A stretch of DNA of 64,000 nucleotides from Thermoanaerobaculia bacterium (GTDB lineage Bacteria > Acidobacteriota > Thermoanaerobaculia > UBA5066). Numbering within the stretch: the first letter of the stretch is position 1; every line of letters begins with the position of its first letter. Location of the stretch: contig JAJVIN010000028.1 in assembly GCA_022071945.1 (NCBI GenBank), positions 186,001 through 250,000 of the forward strand, given 5' to 3'. The notes under the pieces are model-generated. The model was not told where the DNA came from, searched no databases, and worked only from the letters and a program-made list of their open reading frames with translations. The translations under genes were made by a program, and so were the position numbers. This document shows, one piece after another, positions 63,762 to 64,000 of this stretch.

Positions 63762-64000
63762 CAGAACGGCATCTCCTCGTCCTCCAGGCCGAAATAGTGG
63801 CCGAGCTCGTGCATCACCGTCTCCCGGATCTCCTGGATCGCCTCCTGACGGGTCTCTGTGCACCGGAGGATGGGGTTCTTGAAGATCACGATCTGCGCCG
63901 GAAGCTCCGGGAGAGAGTCGAAGGAGCGCTCGGTGAGCATCGACCCCCGGTAGATGCCGAGGATCTCCTCATCTTCTGGGATACCGGCCAGTTCGTAGTC
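63761..64000 (-). CDS. Zincin-like metallopeptidase family protein, 3' part
   Basis: The last 79 codons of a gene whose 5' end is beyond the window. The end reads MHELGHYFGLEDEEMPF, where HExGHxxxxxDxxxM is the zinc site of the zincin_1 (DUF1025-like) metallopeptidase family. The upstream segment PAQIVIFKNPILRCTE and EAIQEIRETVM matches the family layout (helix with the HExxH). Its stop overlaps the start of the membrane gene (TGATG), so they are coupled. The family's proteins are small (about 120-140 aa) and their substrates unknown. Confidence 0.85.
   Translation of the reverse strand, partial: DYELAGIPEDEEILGIYRGSMLTERSFDSLPELPAQIVIFKNPILRCTETRQEAIQEIRETVMHELGHYFGLEDEEMPF

Overview
The window is about 64 kb of GC-rich DNA from a Gram-negative bacterium. 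A Gram-negative envelope is implied by a TonB-like protein, a DegP-type periplasmic protease, a lipobox-bearing SPFH protein and a secreted lipase with its periplasmic foldase. An aminofutalosine synthase points to the futalosine route to menaquinone. My best inference is an Acidobacteriota-like organism (for example Thermoanaerobaculia), but no ribosomal RNA or species marker is present, so this is unverified. Gene density is high, coding sits on both strands, and GTG and TTG starts are common.

Layout. 1-3.4 kb: the frame-broken tail of an AbiEii-like gene, an exported M20 amidohydrolase, and an EfpL/YeiP-type translation factor with two small genes behind it. 3.8 kb: tRNA-Asp with its own terminator. 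4.2-13.8 kb: a 1540-residue fusion of an acyl-CoA-ligase-like domain, an unassigned helical region and a GNAT domain; then a phosphoesterase, dihydrolipoyl dehydrogenase and a membrane SpoIIE-type phosphatase that has lost metal ligands. 13.9-20.2 kb: a Pseudomonas-type secreted lipase and foldase behind two FadR-like operators, then a biotin-dependent acyl-CoA carboxylase operon whose last gene is an RsbR-like sensor. 20.5-31.5 kb: a clan-A glycoside hydrolase, two SPFH proteins, PPK2, the NfnAB transhydrogenase, a PhzF-like protein and a cyclic-nucleotide-binding-like protein. 31.5-32.3 kb: a non-coding repeat cluster holding a MITE-like element, 53-bp repeats, REP-like hairpins and a 23-bp minisatellite.

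32.3-45.8 kb: cyanophycin synthetase, a hydroxyacid dehydrogenase, an HD-GYP protein, a chalcone-isomerase-like protein, glyQ-glyS, recO, an MFS transporter, a PAS-GGDEF-EAL protein and an orphan ParA. 45.8-50.5 kb: a small Cys-rich protein, mqnE, a DegP-type protease and a TonB-like protein. 50.4-62.0 kb: the conserved translation and RNA-decay cluster rimP-nusA-infB-ylxP-rbfA-nrnA-truB-rpsO-pnp, with a promoter and attenuator-like hairpin in front and many 4-nt stop/start overlaps. 62.1-64.0 kb: a membrane glycosyltransferase-like protein and the 3' end of a zincin-like metallopeptidase.

Themes. Lipid use is suggested by the lipase, acyl-CoA ligase, propionyl-type carboxylase and FadR-like sites. 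Storage polymers are represented by PPK2 and cyanophycin synthetase, and cyclic-di-GMP signalling by HD-GYP and GGDEF/EAL proteins. I found no clear defence island, prophage or CRISPR array. The most unusual items are the 1540-residue fusion, the repeat cluster at 31.5-32.3 kb, the lipase control region with its hairpin array, the RsbR-like sensor tied to the carboxylase operon, and sensor or enzyme domains that have lost key residues.
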